Assembly: GCA_039798685.1 (NCBI GenBank)
Contig: JBDKFM010000041.1
Location: 1 to 14,461, forward strand
Source of the DNA: JACPGQ01 sp039798685
GTDB lineage: Bacteria; Patescibacteriota; Microgenomatia; Levybacterales; UBA12049
Reading direction: 5' to 3'
Length of the DNA: 14,461 nt
A program made the position numbers and the translations under genes. Of the stretch, positions 1 to 7,592 are shown piece after piece. Within the stretch, counting starts at the first letter, position 1. Each line of letters starts with the position of its first letter. Under the pieces are notes generated by a model. It made no database searches. It had not been told where the DNA came from and worked only from the letters and a program-made list of their open reading frames with translations.

Positions 1-1
1 G

Positions 2-1366
2 TATATGTGGGATTGGGAGGGGAAACTTGTTGATGAGTCGGTCATGGAGAGGATTTTGAGTGAGCATTTTGCATATTTCAAAGATATGCAGTTGGGGCGG
101 GATAAGTTTTTGACATTTCGTCTTCCGAATCCAGTCGTTGAAACTGAGTTTCGGCTCGGGCGGACATTTATGGGACTGCTCTCTGCAGCGACGATGGCGA
201 AGCAGGTAGATCTGCATAGTCCACCACTTTTTGAGGTCATACTACCTATGACCAAAAGTTCTGAGTTGATGCTCGATGTGCAGGAGGCATTTACTGAAAT
301 CGCCAACCTCAAACATTTTCTTTTTCGATTTGATAATGAGAGTCTGAAGTATGTACATCTGATCCCGCTTTTTGAGGACGTGCAGACGATCGCGAATTCG
401 GATGAGATACTCCGTGATTATCTGAAGAAACATCTCAAGCGTTTTGGGGAATATCCAGAATATTTGCGCCCATTTTTGGCGAGGTCGGATCCTGCACTGA
501 ATGCAGGTATCGTTCCGACTGTGCTTGCGATAAAGATAGCACTTTCACGGTACAAATCTGTACAAAAAGAGACGGGTGTGAAGTTGTTTCCTATTCTTGG
601 ATGCGCTTCGTTGCCGTTTCGCGGAGGACTGACACCGCATACCGTCGATGCATTTGCGAAGGAGTATCAAGGCATACGAACTGCGGTTATTCAGAGTGCA
701 TTTCGATATGACTATGAGAAAGACGAAGTCATAGGTGCAATTGCCAAGCTCGAGAAGCTGCTACCAAAAGGTCAGGCAATGACGATTTCGAAAACAGATG
801 AGGAGAAACTTTTAGCGATCAGTGAGGATTTTATCAGTGCATATGCAGGGACAATAGAGAGTATCGCTGAGACGATAAACAGTATCGCGCGTTCCATGCC
901 AAAACGCCGGGAGCGTGTACAGCATATTGGACTTTTCGGGTATTCACGAGGAATCGGAAAAGTGAAATTACCCCGGGCAATTTCATTTACCGGAGCGTTG
1001 TATTCAATCGGTGTACCACCTGAGCTGATCGGTACGGGACGGGGGATTACTGTTGCGCAAAAGAAAAGTATGATGCCACTTATCGAGCAGGTGTATACAT
1101 TGCTCCCTGAGGATCTTGAGCGGGCGGGGAGGTTTCTCAATAAAGAGAATCTTTTGAAACTCGCAAAAGAAAATGACGGATGGAAAGGTGTCGCTTCCGA
1201 TATCGACGCGATTGAGTCATATCTGAAAAAACCTCTTGGTCCGAAAACGGAAGCTGAGAAACAACACCTAAAAGTGACGGAGAAAATTTATAAAAAAATG
1301 ATCAAGGGGGAGCAAATTACAAAACTGATCGAAGAGGGTGCACGTCTTCGTAAAAGCCTTGGATAA
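2..1366 (+). CDS. ppcA: Phosphoenolpyruvate carboxylase, archaeal type (5' end cut by window)
   Basis: Carboxylates phosphoenolpyruvate with bicarbonate to give oxaloacetate, an anaplerotic cytosolic step. The reading frame is already open at the window edge (a Tyr codon precedes the first ATG), and the visible 453 residues begin at the WDWEGK segment that lies inside the protein in the archaeal-type family. The N-terminal 50-90 residues are therefore probably outside the window, and the ATG at 5 is not the true start. Family-like blocks are LARSDPALNAGIVPTVLAI (about residues 158-176), FPILGCASLPFRGGLTP (195-211) and a late GLFGYSRGIGKVKLPRAISF / GVPPELIGTGR region. The family is normally about 490-540 aa, much shorter than the roughly 900-aa bacterial/plant enzyme and not homologous over its length. 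The gene converges on the next one with only 9 bp between stops and no visible terminator. Family call is confident; the symbol follows archaeal usage. Confidence 0.9.
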   Translation, partial: YMWDWEGKLVDESVMERILSEHFAYFKDMQLGRDKFLTFRLPNPVVETEFRLGRTFMGLLSAATMAKQVDLHSPPLFEVILPMTKSSELMLDVQEAFTEIANLKHFLFRFDNESLKYVHLIPLFEDVQTIANSDEILRDYLKKHLKRFGEYPEYLRPFLARSDPALNAGIVPTVLAIKIALSRYKSVQKETGVKLFPILGCASLPFRGGLTPHTVDAFAKEYQGIRTAVIQSAFRYDYEKDEVIGAIAKLEKLLPKGQAMTISKTDEEKLLAISEDFISAYAGTIESIAETINSIARSMPKRRERVQHIGLFGYSRGIGKVKLPRAISFTGALYSIGVPPELIGTGRGITVAQKKSMMPLIEQVYTLLPEDLERAGRFLNKENLLKLAKENDGWKGVASDIDAIESYLKKPLGPKTEAEKQHLKVTEKIYKKMIKGEQITKLIEEGARLRKSLG

Positions 1367-1375
1367 ATTGGATTG

Positions 1376-2809
1376 TTACTGCTGTGGCGTGTATGAGTGA
1401 ATCGCGAGTGCCCGTGCGCGATCAAGCATGAATGAAATTTCCCACTCATCTATCATTAGATCCCATTTCTTGTCTTCGTCCTCTCTTCTGAATTTTTGTA
1501 ACCGTCCCTCTATAGTCTGAGCGAGTGCGAAATCTCCAATGTCGAGTGCTGCCTCATGAAGATCATCCAATTCACCGGGATTTTGTGCTCTTGCAGTTGC
1601 AGTAAGTAGGAGCGCAGAGCTGTTTATACTGGACGCAGTCATGTCGCGGGCAATATGTGCAAATGCATCTGCTCCAACACGTGAGTAAGATGCTTCTGCC
1701 AGCGCAATTGCTCGTGTAAAGTGCTGTTCAGGATCCAGTCCAGCAATTGCAGCGATTCTTCCGATACGTGAGTGGAGTATTGATTGAAGAGCAGGAATTC
1801 TCCATGGAGACTCGTGATCTTCGAGTAGGGGGATTCTTTCGAGTGACTCACTGAGCGCATGATCGATATTTTTTCCAAATCTGGCTTGTTCGAGTGCAGT
1901 TTTTAAATGCATATTAATGAGTAATCCCTGCAAACCATTTTTGCTTGCTAATGCAAGTCCCTCATCTTTGTGCCCTGCATCAAACATCCAGAGCGCGAGT
2001 TGCGCATTTGCCCGGAGTTGATTTTTTTGAGTGTATCGTGGTTCACGGAGCTGTATTCTCTGAATATATGCTGCTGCTTCATCGAATCTCCCGAGAGATG
2101 CGAGGATGTTGCTTAGAGTTCCGAAATGATAGGTGCTATCTCCAGTAAGACCTTCTGCGTCTTCAATTGATTTTTTCAGCCATACCCCCGGATCTCTGCC
2201 GATTTCAAGCAGAACTGCTGCCATTTGCGTCGAATCAGAAACTTTTTCAGAGAGAGTAAATGCCCTCGGTTCGTGGGTAGTTGTGAGGTCGACAGCCATC
2301 TCAATAAACGGATCAGGATCTCCTCCCGCTTTTGTGATAAATGGAATCATGTCACGAACCGGCCATGGGTCTCTGGAAGCTTTTTCTGATGCTACTTGAG
2401 CTCTGGAGAGTGCTGCGTCGAAATTTCCTGCAATTGCTTCGACTTTGGCTGCGTGATACCAGTAGGTCGATAAGCCGGAATCATGGAAAATTCTCTCTTT
2501 CGGTAAAAATCCAAGCGCAGTGTTTATCATCCGTGAAGGATCTTCATCCAGACTGGCTGTGACTTCTGCAGCTTCAAGTAGGTTGCGGGTTTTGATTCTT
2601 GAATCCGGTGAAAGTCCTTGTTCAGGAGTATGAGCATGGATGAGTTGTTCTGTGATGCCAAGCAGATCCAGTGCCTCAGTTCTATCCGCATTTCCTTGTG
2701 AGATTTCAATAACTGGTGGTATAGGGTCTATTGTCGGATAGGCATCAAATCCCTTCGTGAGACGAAGTCTTTGTTGGGGCAGGCTTGCAAGTTCAGGACT
2801 GCTCGCCAT
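1376..2809 (-). CDS. TPR-like alpha-solenoid protein, unknown function
   Basis: 477 residues, almost wholly predicted helical, with repeated helix-turn-helix units of TPR flavour such as AGNFDAALSRAQVASE, LGRFDEAAAYIQRI and IGDFALAQTIEGRL. Spacing between units is irregular, so the repeats are degenerate. No signal peptide, membrane segment or catalytic motif is visible, so a cytosolic scaffold or protein-binding role is the most that can be inferred. The first about 40 residues are proline-rich and look unstructured. The ATG at 2809 is chosen because a strong promoter (TTGCAA, 17-bp spacer, TATAAT) ends 11 nt upstream of it. I do not recognise a specific family. It is downstream of and codirectional with the MFS gene, but has its own promoter in the 55-bp gap. 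Confidence 0.75.
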   Translation of the reverse strand: MASSPELASLPQQRLRLTKGFDAYPTIDPIPPVIEISQGNADRTEALDLLGITEQLIHAHTPEQGLSPDSRIKTRNLLEAAEVTASLDEDPSRMINTALGFLPKERIFHDSGLSTYWYHAAKVEAIAGNFDAALSRAQVASEKASRDPWPVRDMIPFITKAGGDPDPFIEMAVDLTTTHEPRAFTLSEKVSDSTQMAAVLLEIGRDPGVWLKKSIEDAEGLTGDSTYHFGTLSNILASLGRFDEAAAYIQRIQLREPRYTQKNQLRANAQLALWMFDAGHKDEGLALASKNGLQGLLINMHLKTALEQARFGKNIDHALSESLERIPLLEDHESPWRIPALQSILHSRIGRIAAIAGLDPEQHFTRAIALAEASYSRVGADAFAHIARDMTASSINSSALLLTATARAQNPGELDDLHEAALDIGDFALAQTIEGRLQKFRREDEDKKWDLMIDEWEISFMLDRARALAIHSYTPQQ

Positions 2810-2820
2810 AATATGTGTGG

Positions 2821-2849
2821 ATTATATGCCTTTATTTCTGTGTTTGCAA
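2821..2849 (-). promoter_or_regulatory. Sigma-70-like promoter of the solenoid gene
   Basis: On the minus strand, -35 TTGCAA (2849-2844), exactly 17 bp spacer, -10 TATAAT (2826-2821). Expected transcription start is near 2814, giving a leader of only about 5 nt before the ATG at 2809. There is no Shine-Dalgarno sequence. Confidence 0.7.
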
Positions 2850-2864
2850 CGACTACCAAAAAAT

Positions 2865-4046
2865 TTAGAATGCGTGTTCTTTGGCGACTCCAGGTTTTAA
2901 TACTTTGAATGAAAGATACAGACAGATTAGCATGATTGCAGCGCCCGCGAGAAACGGATAGGGTACAGCGATCGTCGCGATTGCACCTCCTGCGATCGGA
3001 CCGAAGATCTGCCCCAAACTCATATATGACGCATTAATTCCCTGAATTGATCCTTGTGACTTCGCATCCGTTTCATTTGAGAGAATTGTCTGTGTGAGCG
3101 GTTGGATGAGGGAGTTTGCGAGACCGAGGAGCACTGAGAGAATTGCAAATGAGAAAAGAGACCTTGAAAAAAAGATACCAAAGAAAATCAGTGCGACAGC
3201 GAGAAATGCGAAAGAAAACGGTTTCTTCAGACCGAATCGTTTGGTCACTTTCGGTATTAAAAATAACTGCGTGATGAGTCCTATGACACCGAACATTGTA
3301 AAGAGGAGTGACACTTCCATCTCAGAGAGATGGAGCACTTTTACAGAAAATGGTTGGTAACCATAGAGAATTGCGCAGGAAAATGCGAGAAAATAGAAAA
3401 AGGAAATAAGCAGCGTGACTCCTATGCTTTTATCAAAAAGTGCGTGGTAGAGTTTGGCGAAATCGAAGAGTTTGCCTTTTTTCACCTCACCTATATGCTT
3501 GTTTGTCTCCGGGAGAAAGAGTGCGGTGATGATGACAGCAATTGTTGAGATGACGCCTGCGATAATAAAGGGAAGTGCTGCTGAGATGCCGACCGTAAAT
3601 GCAGAGATCGCAGGTCCGAACACAAATCCAAATCCAAACGATGCACCGATGATGCCAAATCCTTTTGCTCGGTCCTTCTCAGTCGTGGTATCTGAGATGA
3701 CAGCTGCTGCAACGGGGATATTTCCGGCTGTGATACCGTCTAGTGCCCGTGCGATAAAAAGAAAAATGGCAGTTGGTGCAAATGCTGTCATGAAAAATGA
3801 AAGTGCAGTACCGGCAATGGAAATGACGAGTAGGGGTTTGCGTCCGTACTTGTCTGACATGCGTCCTATAAATGGCGTTGAGAGAAACTGGCAGATTGCA
3901 AAGATAGCAAAAAGAAGTCCGTTTTGAAAATCAGAGAGACCGAAACGAATTGAGTACGAATAAAGAACGGGGATTATGATACCGTAACCTAATGCGTTGA
4001 CGATAGCGATGAGTGCGATGATAAGGAGATTGCGGTTTTTAAACAT
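2865..4046 (-). CDS. MFS transporter, DHA1/TetA-like exporter
   Basis: A 393-aa polytopic inner-membrane protein of the major facilitator superfamily, probably 12 transmembrane segments and proton-coupled. The MFS motif A lies between TM2 and TM3 as GRMSDKYGRK (residues 61-70), with the conserved Asp65 and basic tail. TM4 carries the motif B arginine in ARALDGITAGN (Arg100). TM5 has the glycine-rich antiporter motif C, GIIGASFGFGFVFGP (131-145). These motifs place it among drug:H+ antiporters resembling TetA/multidrug exporters, but the substrate cannot be told. Length is normal for the family. The start at 4046 follows a -10 box (TATACT) by 9 nt. It lies 60 bp downstream of the methyltransferase gene on the same strand, so co-transcription is possible in addition to its own promoter. 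Confidence 0.88.
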   Translation of the reverse strand: MFKNRNLLIIALIAIVNALGYGIIIPVLYSYSIRFGLSDFQNGLLFAIFAICQFLSTPFIGRMSDKYGRKPLLVISIAGTALSFFMTAFAPTAIFLFIARALDGITAGNIPVAAAVISDTTTEKDRAKGFGIIGASFGFGFVFGPAISAFTVGISAALPFIIAGVISTIAVIITALFLPETNKHIGEVKKGKLFDFAKLYHALFDKSIGVTLLISFFYFLAFSCAILYGYQPFSVKVLHLSEMEVSLLFTMFGVIGLITQLFLIPKVTKRFGLKKPFSFAFLAVALIFFGIFFSRSLFSFAILSVLLGLANSLIQPLTQTILSNETDAKSQGSIQGINASYMSLGQIFGPIAGGAIATIAVPYPFLAGAAIMLICLYLSFKVLKPGVAKEHAF

Positions 4047-4055
4047 CGAATGAAT

Positions 4056-4061
4056 AGTATA
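4056..4061 (-). promoter_or_regulatory. -10 box of the MFS transporter gene
   Basis: Minus-strand TATACT at 4061-4056, 9 nt before the ATG at 4046. No convincing -35 hexamer at 16-18 bp. Expected leader is about 2-4 nt, with no Shine-Dalgarno. Confidence 0.45.
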
Positions 4062-4106
4062 ACAAGAAATATATGGATTTTGTTTAGTGAGTGATGATGA
4101 GAGTTT

Positions 4107-4763
4107 TTAACTTTTATTTTTGACGAGGTAAACGTGAATCTGGGCTTCATCTTCATAGCCGTCTCCGTTAAAAATAGGTGTACGTCTGATCTGTACGCGT
4201 GCATCTGGTGCAATTTCTTTGCAGAGTTCCCGCACTTTTTCGATGTCATAATAAAAAAGATGCCGTGCGGGTGCGACGTCTTCGGTCGTTAGGAGGTTAA
4301 ACGCCAGTCCTTTTTTTGCCATCTTCCACATGCGATGCACCATATTTTTGAGAAAGTCATAGTTGTTGATACTTTTCAGTTTGATACTCATGCCTCCTGA
4401 GCAGAGGACGAAATCGTATGTACCTAGCGCTCTGTCAGTAAGGATATCCGTGAGGAGAAATTTTTCACCTTTGTATTTTCGTTTGGCTATTCTGAGTGCA
4501 GGTTTGTAGATATCAACGCCTGTATAGTCTTTGATATGTGCGCCTCTAAGAGTAGGGATGATATCACCGGTTCCACAGCCCACATCGAGGATTGTCGCGC
4601 CACGTAACGTAGTGCCTGACTTCTCAGCAATTTTCAAAATATGCCTGAAATTATAGGCTTTGTCCTCTTTTGCCCAGCCGTCTATGATACCAACTCTATA
4701 ATAGTCATTGTAGACGTAGGCATTTTCGTGGAGAACTTTCTTGCTTGAATAATCTCGGCTCAT
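4107..4763 (-). CDS. Class I SAM-dependent methyltransferase
   Basis: 218 residues with a Rossmann-like methyltransferase core. Motif I, ILDVGCGTGD (58-67), is the glycine-rich SAM-binding loop. GVDIY (82-86) ends strand beta2 with the acidic residue expected to bind the ribose hydroxyls. ILTDRALGTYDFVLCSGG (107-124) covers motifs III/IV. The first about 50 residues form a helical cap, and the C-terminus ends in strand-like segments usual for the fold. Substrate is unknown; it is not obviously an rRNA or tRNA enzyme, and small-molecule methylation is only a possibility. The start is set by a -10 box 11 nt upstream. It is divergent from the acetyltransferase operon and upstream of the MFS exporter on the same strand. 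Confidence 0.87.
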   Translation of the reverse strand: MSRDYSSKKVLHENAYVYNDYYRVGIIDGWAKEDKAYNFRHILKIAEKSGTTLRGATILDVGCGTGDIIPTLRGAHIKDYTGVDIYKPALRIAKRKYKGEKFLLTDILTDRALGTYDFVLCSGGMSIKLKSINNYDFLKNMVHRMWKMAKKGLAFNLLTTEDVAPARHLFYYDIEKVRELCKEIAPDARVQIRRTPIFNGDGYEDEAQIHVYLVKNKS

Positions 4764-4774
4764 AGTAAACGATA

Positions 4775-4803
4775 AGTATAGCGAATTTTGAGGCTTTTGT
4801 ATA
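4775..4803 (-). promoter_or_regulatory. Promoter of the methyltransferase gene
   Basis: Minus-strand -10 TATACT (4780-4775) and a partial -35 TATACA (4803-4798) with a 17-bp spacer. Transcription start is expected near 4768, a leader of about 5 nt before the ATG at 4763. Confidence 0.5.
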
Positions 4804-4853
4804 GAGCGTAGGGGGGGTGAGGGAACTATTTAAGGCAGGAGGTTGTACCCTTT

Positions 4854-4898
4854 TTCGCACTCCGTCGAGGCTGGATCAGCCTCATTGGAGCTTGCGAA
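4854..4898. repeat. Long imperfect inverted repeat (hairpin) in divergent intergenic region
   Basis: Three nested stems: TTCGCA (4854-4859) with TGCGAA (4893-4898), CTCC (4860-4863) with GGAG (4887-4890), and GAGGCTG (4867-4873) with CAGCCTC (4877-4883) around a GAT loop. This gives 17 base pairs with one 3x3 internal loop and a 2-nt bulge. The right arm overlaps the -35 of the acetyltransferase promoter. It is not followed by a T-tract, so it is not a standard terminator. Operator, structured small RNA or mobile remnant are all possible. Confidence 0.6.
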
Positions 4899-4920
4899 GA
4901 GAGAAATTATATCCTATAAT
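4892..4920 (+). promoter_or_regulatory. Leaderless promoter of the acetyltransferase operon
   Basis: -35 TTGCGA (4892-4897), 17-bp spacer, perfect -10 TATAAT (4915-4920), then 7 nt to the ATG at 4928. The predicted transcription start falls on or next to the start codon, so the mRNA should be leaderless. This decides the start over an upstream in-frame GTG at 4817. Confidence 0.75.
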
Positions 4921-4927
4921 ATATAGT

Positions 4928-5776
4928 ATGCAAGAGATATTCGGATCCGTGCCTGTGCAGGTTGAGACGCATAGTCTTCCAGGAGCTGAGTCGTTGCGTG
5001 TAAGCAAACCTGATCTCTGGCGCTCAATGGGCGATGAATATGCCACACTTTTTGCCGGAAATACTGATTTCTCCTATGCCTCAGAATCTTCGTATTGGTA
5101 CATGCTTTTCCGTGGATTCAATGGTGAGATGCGCTCACTCGTATCGGTGGTCGAGCCTCGGTATAGCGCTGATACGCTCACGAAAATTGCAGGTCATCTG
5201 CGACAGAATCTTGGTGTCACGCATGCGGGGTATTTTCTTCGTGAGACGGTCGTCCGGGCGATGGAAACAAGGAATATAGGAAAAAAACTCGCGGAAGTAT
5301 TTGAGGATCCGCTCGCATCCCGTATACATATGGCAATGAACAGATCTGATCTTGCAGCGAAGTATTGTAGTGTTCAGAGAGGAATTACTATTGAAAGAGT
5401 TGTTGAGAGAGAAGCGCTTGAGGAGGCAGTTGCACTTAGTGAGTTAGGAGAGAACGGGGAGAGTATGTTTAGAGGAATCAGAAAAGACTTCGGTCAGGTC
5501 GAGACGATTGGTGTATATCTTATGCGGGATGAAGAAGGAAAACCTTTGAGTACTACAACACTTGTGCGGAATCATGAGATAGCAAGTGTCTGGAATATGG
5601 CGACACATCCTGATGAAAGAAGTAAGGGTCACGGAGGACGCCTGCTTCGAATTGCACTCCAGCAGCCGGATTTTCGCAACGCATCTGTTGTGCATCTCCT
5701 TGCCATGCCGAAGGCAGTATCATTTTACGAACGTCAAGGATTTACTCAGACTGAGAGGGCAGTCTACGTCGGATAA
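4928..5776 (+). CDS. GNAT-family N-acetyltransferase (C-terminal domain) with unknown N-terminal region
   Basis: 282 residues from the ATG at 4928. The C-terminal third is a GNAT fold that transfers an acetyl group from acetyl-CoA. VWNMATHPDERSKGHGGRLL (221-240) is strand beta4 plus the pyrophosphate-binding loop, with the R-x-x-G-x-G-G signature at 231-237. SFYERQGF (265-272) is the usual helix-4/strand-7 segment. The first about 150 residues do not match anything I recognise and could be a divergent second GNAT half, as in tandem-GNAT proteins, or a substrate-binding domain. The acceptor is unknown. It is the first gene of an operon with two nucleotidyltransferases (2 nt to the next start). 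The frame extends upstream to a GTG at 4817, but that start would lie upstream of the promoter. Confidence 0.82.
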   Translation: MQEIFGSVPVQVETHSLPGAESLRVSKPDLWRSMGDEYATLFAGNTDFSYASESSYWYMLFRGFNGEMRSLVSVVEPRYSADTLTKIAGHLRQNLGVTHAGYFLRETVVRAMETRNIGKKLAEVFEDPLASRIHMAMNRSDLAAKYCSVQRGITIERVVEREALEEAVALSELGENGESMFRGIRKDFGQVETIGVYLMRDEEGKPLSTTTLVRNHEIASVWNMATHPDERSKGHGGRLLRIALQQPDFRNASVVHLLAMPKAVSFYERQGFTQTERAVYVG

Positions 5777-5778
5777 TT

Positions 5779-6666
5779 ATGGGAAGAATATTTACATGGG
5801 ATGAGATACAGACAAATCAGGTCCCGACACTTGAGGGTATCACTTTAGCGAAGCGCGACGTTCTCAGTTGGGGTGAGGAAATGATAGGAACAGGCGCGAT
5901 TCTCGGTGCGAGACTTGTTGGGTCATCCGTTCGAAATCCACACAGGAGAGGTGATGTTGATGTACTTTTAAGTGCAACGCTTCCAATTCCTCACGAGGCG
6001 ATTTCATCAACTGAAGAATTAAGAAAAAAGGTTATGTCTTCACATGGAGTAGTTCTTGATCACCGTTTTTGGGAGGATGAAGTTGCTTCGAAAAGTTGCA
6101 CTCCGAGAATCTCATACCTCATGCTTTCGTCAGAGCCAATACAGGATACACTTCGTGGAGAAGATCCGCTCCGAAATGAGGTGAAGGCAGATACGACTGT
6201 TGCATCTGAGTTAGCATCGTTTGCACTATTACATCGGAATTATTTTGGAAAATCGCTTCCGTATCAGAATCATCGACGTGAGACAAATCTTCTTCACTCT
6301 TCGCTTGACGCGGTGAAAAAATTTGGTGTCATGCTCATGGCAGCAAAGGGAGAAGGGGCAGGAGCGATAAAACCTACAGGATTTTCTTATCTGAAATCGG
6401 TGCTTCCAGATGCAGTTGCTGAATCAGTCGTGAGAGTAGAGGAGCTTGACCGAGGTTATGATGCTATTTTGGATGCAGCAATAGGTGGAGGAATCGGAGA
6501 AGAAGAGTATGTACAGTATGTGCGGAGCGCTGAATCTTCATCAAAACGATATACCCTTGATGTGTTTACATACTTTGTGAAACCCGGAAATCTAGAGGCT
6601 GTCATGGAGAATCCCACAGGTTTTACTGAAGGACAGAGAGGATCTTCTCCGATGGAGAGGCGTTAA
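5779..6666 (+). CDS. Pol-beta-superfamily nucleotidyltransferase, paralogue 1 (partly degenerate motif)
   Basis: 295 residues. The sequence GARLVGSSVRNPHRRGDVDV (43-62) matches the nucleotidyltransferase pattern G-S followed by D-x-D (Gly48-Ser49, Asp59 and Asp61), which binds metal and NTP. A possible third carboxylate is Asp94 in VVLDHRFW. Such enzymes transfer a nucleotide, usually AMP, to a small molecule, tRNA or protein. The canonical second glycine and the R-S before D-x-D are replaced here (NPHRRGDVD), so activity is less certain than for the next gene. A GEDPL block (127-131) also occurs in its paralogue. The C-terminal half is helical. It starts 2 nt after the acetyltransferase stop with no Shine-Dalgarno. 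It is a tandem duplicate of the next gene: same length and same start and end segments. Substrate unknown. Confidence 0.75.
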   Translation: MGRIFTWDEIQTNQVPTLEGITLAKRDVLSWGEEMIGTGAILGARLVGSSVRNPHRRGDVDVLLSATLPIPHEAISSTEELRKKVMSSHGVVLDHRFWEDEVASKSCTPRISYLMLSSEPIQDTLRGEDPLRNEVKADTTVASELASFALLHRNYFGKSLPYQNHRRETNLLHSSLDAVKKFGVMLMAAKGEGAGAIKPTGFSYLKSVLPDAVAESVVRVEELDRGYDAILDAAIGGGIGEEEYVQYVRSAESSSKRYTLDVFTYFVKPGNLEAVMENPTGFTEGQRGSSPMERR

Positions 6667-6672
6667 AAATAT

Positions 6673-7560
6673 ATGGGAAGAATATTTACATGGGGAGAGA
6701 TTGTTGATAAAAAGATTCCGAGTGTTGAAAGTTTTGTTGATGCAAAATCATCTGCGCTTTCTATGATGAGCGGGATGATTGAGACTGGAGTACTCCGTGG
6801 TGCCAGGATTACTGGATCAGTTGCTGAGGGAATGCAGACTATCCGGAGTGATATTGATTGTCTTGTTGCGCCTGTTGACGGGAGAGAGTCTCTCGCACGT
6901 GATCAGATGAGAGAGTTGAGTCGGGAAATTACAGATGCATACCATATAGACTTTGCCTACTCGCCATATTTTTTCGACGGACGTGAGATGCTCTCTGAAA
7001 TTACCACAATATTGAAGGGAAGATATCCTCTTGTGGGAAATCTCATAGGAGAAGATCCTCTTGAGATACTACCTAGAAAAAAAGCTGACCCCCGAGCAAT
7101 TGTTGTCGATGAGTTGTGTGCCGGTCTCATGGGATTTTCTGAGTCAGCTTTTTATCCTGATGATGCGAGAGAGCGGAATATACCGTTGCAGTTTGCGCTT
7201 GAGTCGGCAGGGCAGATTGCGCGTGCAGTGCAGGTCCTTCGTGCAAGTAATGAGGGAGTGTCATACCGTAAGGATGATGCACTTTCCTCACTCGTTTGTG
7301 CATTTGGTGAAATAGGGATTTCAGTTGAGTATCTCAAGCGACTTATGGATACTGATGCTGCATATAATCTGCTCCTTACAGAGGCGATATCAGGAAGGGT
7401 TGAACAAACAGAGTACGAATCGTTTCTCAGACGGGAGACAGATAGGTCTCAGGATGCAGCATTTAGAGTGCATAGTGCGACACTTCGGGGACTGGATGCG
7501 CTTATCAATTTACCGCTTATTGGTGAGGGGCAGAGATTAACTCCATTTGAAAGACGTTGA
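6673..7560 (+). CDS. Pol-beta-superfamily nucleotidyltransferase, paralogue 2 (canonical motif)
   Basis: 295 residues. GARITGSVAEGMQTIRSDID (43-62) is a textbook nucleotidyltransferase motif: Gly48-Ser49, Gly53, then R-S-D-I-D with catalytic Asp60 and Asp62. The third carboxylate is probably Asp93 in HIDFAYSP. A GEDPL block (126-130) follows, similar in place to the motif before the helical domain in aminoglycoside-type nucleotidyltransferases. The remaining residues are mainly helical and could bind the acceptor. It is unlike short MNT toxins/antitoxins in being about three times longer. It opens with MGRIFTW and ends with GQRLTPFERR, as does paralogue 1 with small changes. It starts 6 nt after the preceding stop, so it is probably translated from the same mRNA. 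Acceptor unknown; drug, metabolite or RNA are all open. Confidence 0.83.
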   Translation: MGRIFTWGEIVDKKIPSVESFVDAKSSALSMMSGMIETGVLRGARITGSVAEGMQTIRSDIDCLVAPVDGRESLARDQMRELSREITDAYHIDFAYSPYFFDGREMLSEITTILKGRYPLVGNLIGEDPLEILPRKKADPRAIVVDELCAGLMGFSESAFYPDDARERNIPLQFALESAGQIARAVQVLRASNEGVSYRKDDALSSLVCAFGEIGISVEYLKRLMDTDAAYNLLLTEAISGRVEQTEYESFLRRETDRSQDAAFRVHSATLRGLDALINLPLIGEGQRLTPFERR

Positions 7561-7573
7561 GTGTGGGAGATTT

Positions 7574-7592
7574 AGTTTTTTAATTTAAAAAC
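7574..7592. terminator. Weak bidirectional AT-rich hairpin between convergent genes
   Basis: The 24-bp gap between the convergent nucleotidyltransferase and kinase-like genes holds GTTTTT and AAAAAC arms around a short AT loop, with T-runs on both strands. It overlaps the last codons of the kinase-like gene. The stem is short and AT-rich, so terminator function is only plausible. Confidence 0.3.

Noticed and set aside
3094..3927. Plus-strand open frames opposite the MFS gene
   Set aside because: They are antisense shadows of a clear 12-span transporter and show no domain of their own.
4854..4898. Integron attC site
   Set aside because: The hairpin has nested stems, but the ends do not show RYYYAAC/GTTRRRY core sites, and there is no integrase or cassette array in the window.
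4817..4927. In-frame GTG at 4817 as the start of the acetyltransferase gene
   Set aside because: The extra 37 residues would be encoded upstream of and through a near-perfect promoter (TTGCGA-17-TATAAT) and a long hairpin. The ATG at 4928 sits 7 nt after the -10.
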